Assembly: GCA_002495485.1 (NCBI GenBank)
Contig: DAFH01000130.1
Location: 3,025-8,473 of the forward strand
Direction: 5' to 3'
Source: Candidatus Bathyarchaeota archaeon UBA185
GTDB lineage: Archaea > Thermoproteota > Bathyarchaeia > 40CM-2-53-6
DNA length: 5,449 bases
Shown: positions 5,266 through 5,449 of the stretch, in pieces
How positions within the stretch are numbered: the first letter of the stretch is position 1
How the letters are laid out: each line of letters begins with the position of its first letter
Translations under genes and position numbers: made by a program
The notes under the pieces: model-generated
The model's input: only the letters and a program-made list of their open reading frames with translations
The model's database searches: none
What the model was told of the DNA's origin: nothing

Positions 5266-5366
5266 ACGAGAAGAACGGAGAATCGTGCACCAAGCCCAAG
5301 AACGCGGTCAGCCGCATCCTCGGCACGCTCCGCCACGGAAGAATAGTCAGACGAAGACCAAGATAG
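5262..5366 (+). pseudogene. Frame-shifted C-terminal continuation of the DCC gene, or a 34-aa overlapping ORF
   Basis: In the -1 frame relative to the DCC gene, TTG at 5262 overlaps the TGA stop (TTGA) and opens 34 codons ending in TAG at 5364-5366. The translation includes NGESCTKPKNAVSRILGTLR and then a very basic tail (HGRIVRRRPR). Joining it to the upstream 88 residues would give about 122 residues, a normal length for the DCC family. The amphipathic AVSRILGTLRHG stretch looks like the family's terminal helix. Possible readings are a real frameshift mutation, a one-base assembly error, programmed -1 slippage near 5258-5263 (TCTCTT, not a strong slippery heptamer), or translational coupling of a tiny ORF through the TTGA overlap. 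Confidence 0.4.
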
Positions 5367-5410
5367 AAACCATAACGCGCGGAGAACCGGCCCATTTCTG
5401 GAAATCGCCC

Positions 5411-5430
5411 AAAAAAAGAATTCTCTTTTC
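5411..5430. terminator. Candidate terminator: A-tract followed by T-rich tract
   Basis: Seven A's (5411-5417), then GAATTC, then a pyrimidine/T-rich run (TTCTCTTTTC). Archaeal termination needs T-rich tracts on the coding strand, and this element offers one on each strand. It is about 45 bases after the end of the DCC continuation and could close that unit, or one entering from the right. Nothing recognisable as a gene is seen in 5367-5449. Confidence 0.35.
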
Positions 5431-5449
5431 TAGTAGCCGGGGGGGTCCA

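Noticed and set aside
5248..5397. 49-codon minus-strand ATG frame (MGRFSARYGFYLG...)
   Set aside because: It is antisense to the DCC C-terminal continuation, and I see no ribosome site or family resemblance.
5285..5449. GTG-initiated plus-strand frame open to the window end
   Set aside because: Its translation is low-complexity (Pro/Lys/Arg/Ser) and it overlaps the better DCC continuation frame and the A/T tracts.

Overview
The window looks archaeal. It carries a geranylgeranyl-reductase-family flavoprotein and a MenA-type UbiA prenyltransferase on opposite strands around an archaeal-style TATA element. It also has a small winged-helix regulator and little use of Shine-Dalgarno sequences, and several genes can only start at TTG or GTG. 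Base composition is close to balanced. I cannot name the lineage; a mesophilic member of the Thermoproteota or a relative is a guess.

Layout, left to right. Positions 1-59 hold the last 18 codons of a plus-strand gene cut by the window edge. Its stop codon overlaps that of the convergent minus-strand MFS transporter (56-1240). Upstream of the transporter, on the same strand, are a 63-residue charged small protein (1304-1495) and a polytopic MenA-like UbiA prenyltransferase (1532-2500, TTG start). These three may form one minus-strand transcription unit. A TATA element at about 2547-2556 serves the prenyltransferase and possibly also the divergent geranylgeranyl reductase (2643-4046, TTG start with a GGAG ribosome site). 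A winged-helix protein of 184 residues follows (4096-4650).

The 348 bases from 4651 to 4998 are unusual. They hold two adjacent perfect inverted repeats just after the regulator, a possible 50-codon gene with a ribosome site, a short direct repeat, an imperfect long-range stem, and a perfect 7-bp inverted repeat flanking a TATA-like element. After that comes a DCC/DUF393 thiol-disulfide oxidoreductase-like gene (4999-5265). Its C-terminal part appears to continue in the -1 frame (5262-5366), so it is either frameshifted or split. An A-tract/T-tract at 5411-5430 may be a terminator.

How the genes may work together (inference): the prenyltransferase has MenA-like rather than lipid-synthase (DGGGP synthase) motifs. 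With the adjacent prenyl reductase it could make an isoprenoid quinone and saturate its side chain. The reductase could equally act on archaeal membrane lipids, and the neighbourhood alone does not decide. The DCC protein is a redox-type protein of unknown role. No mobile element, CRISPR array, tRNA or rRNA was seen.
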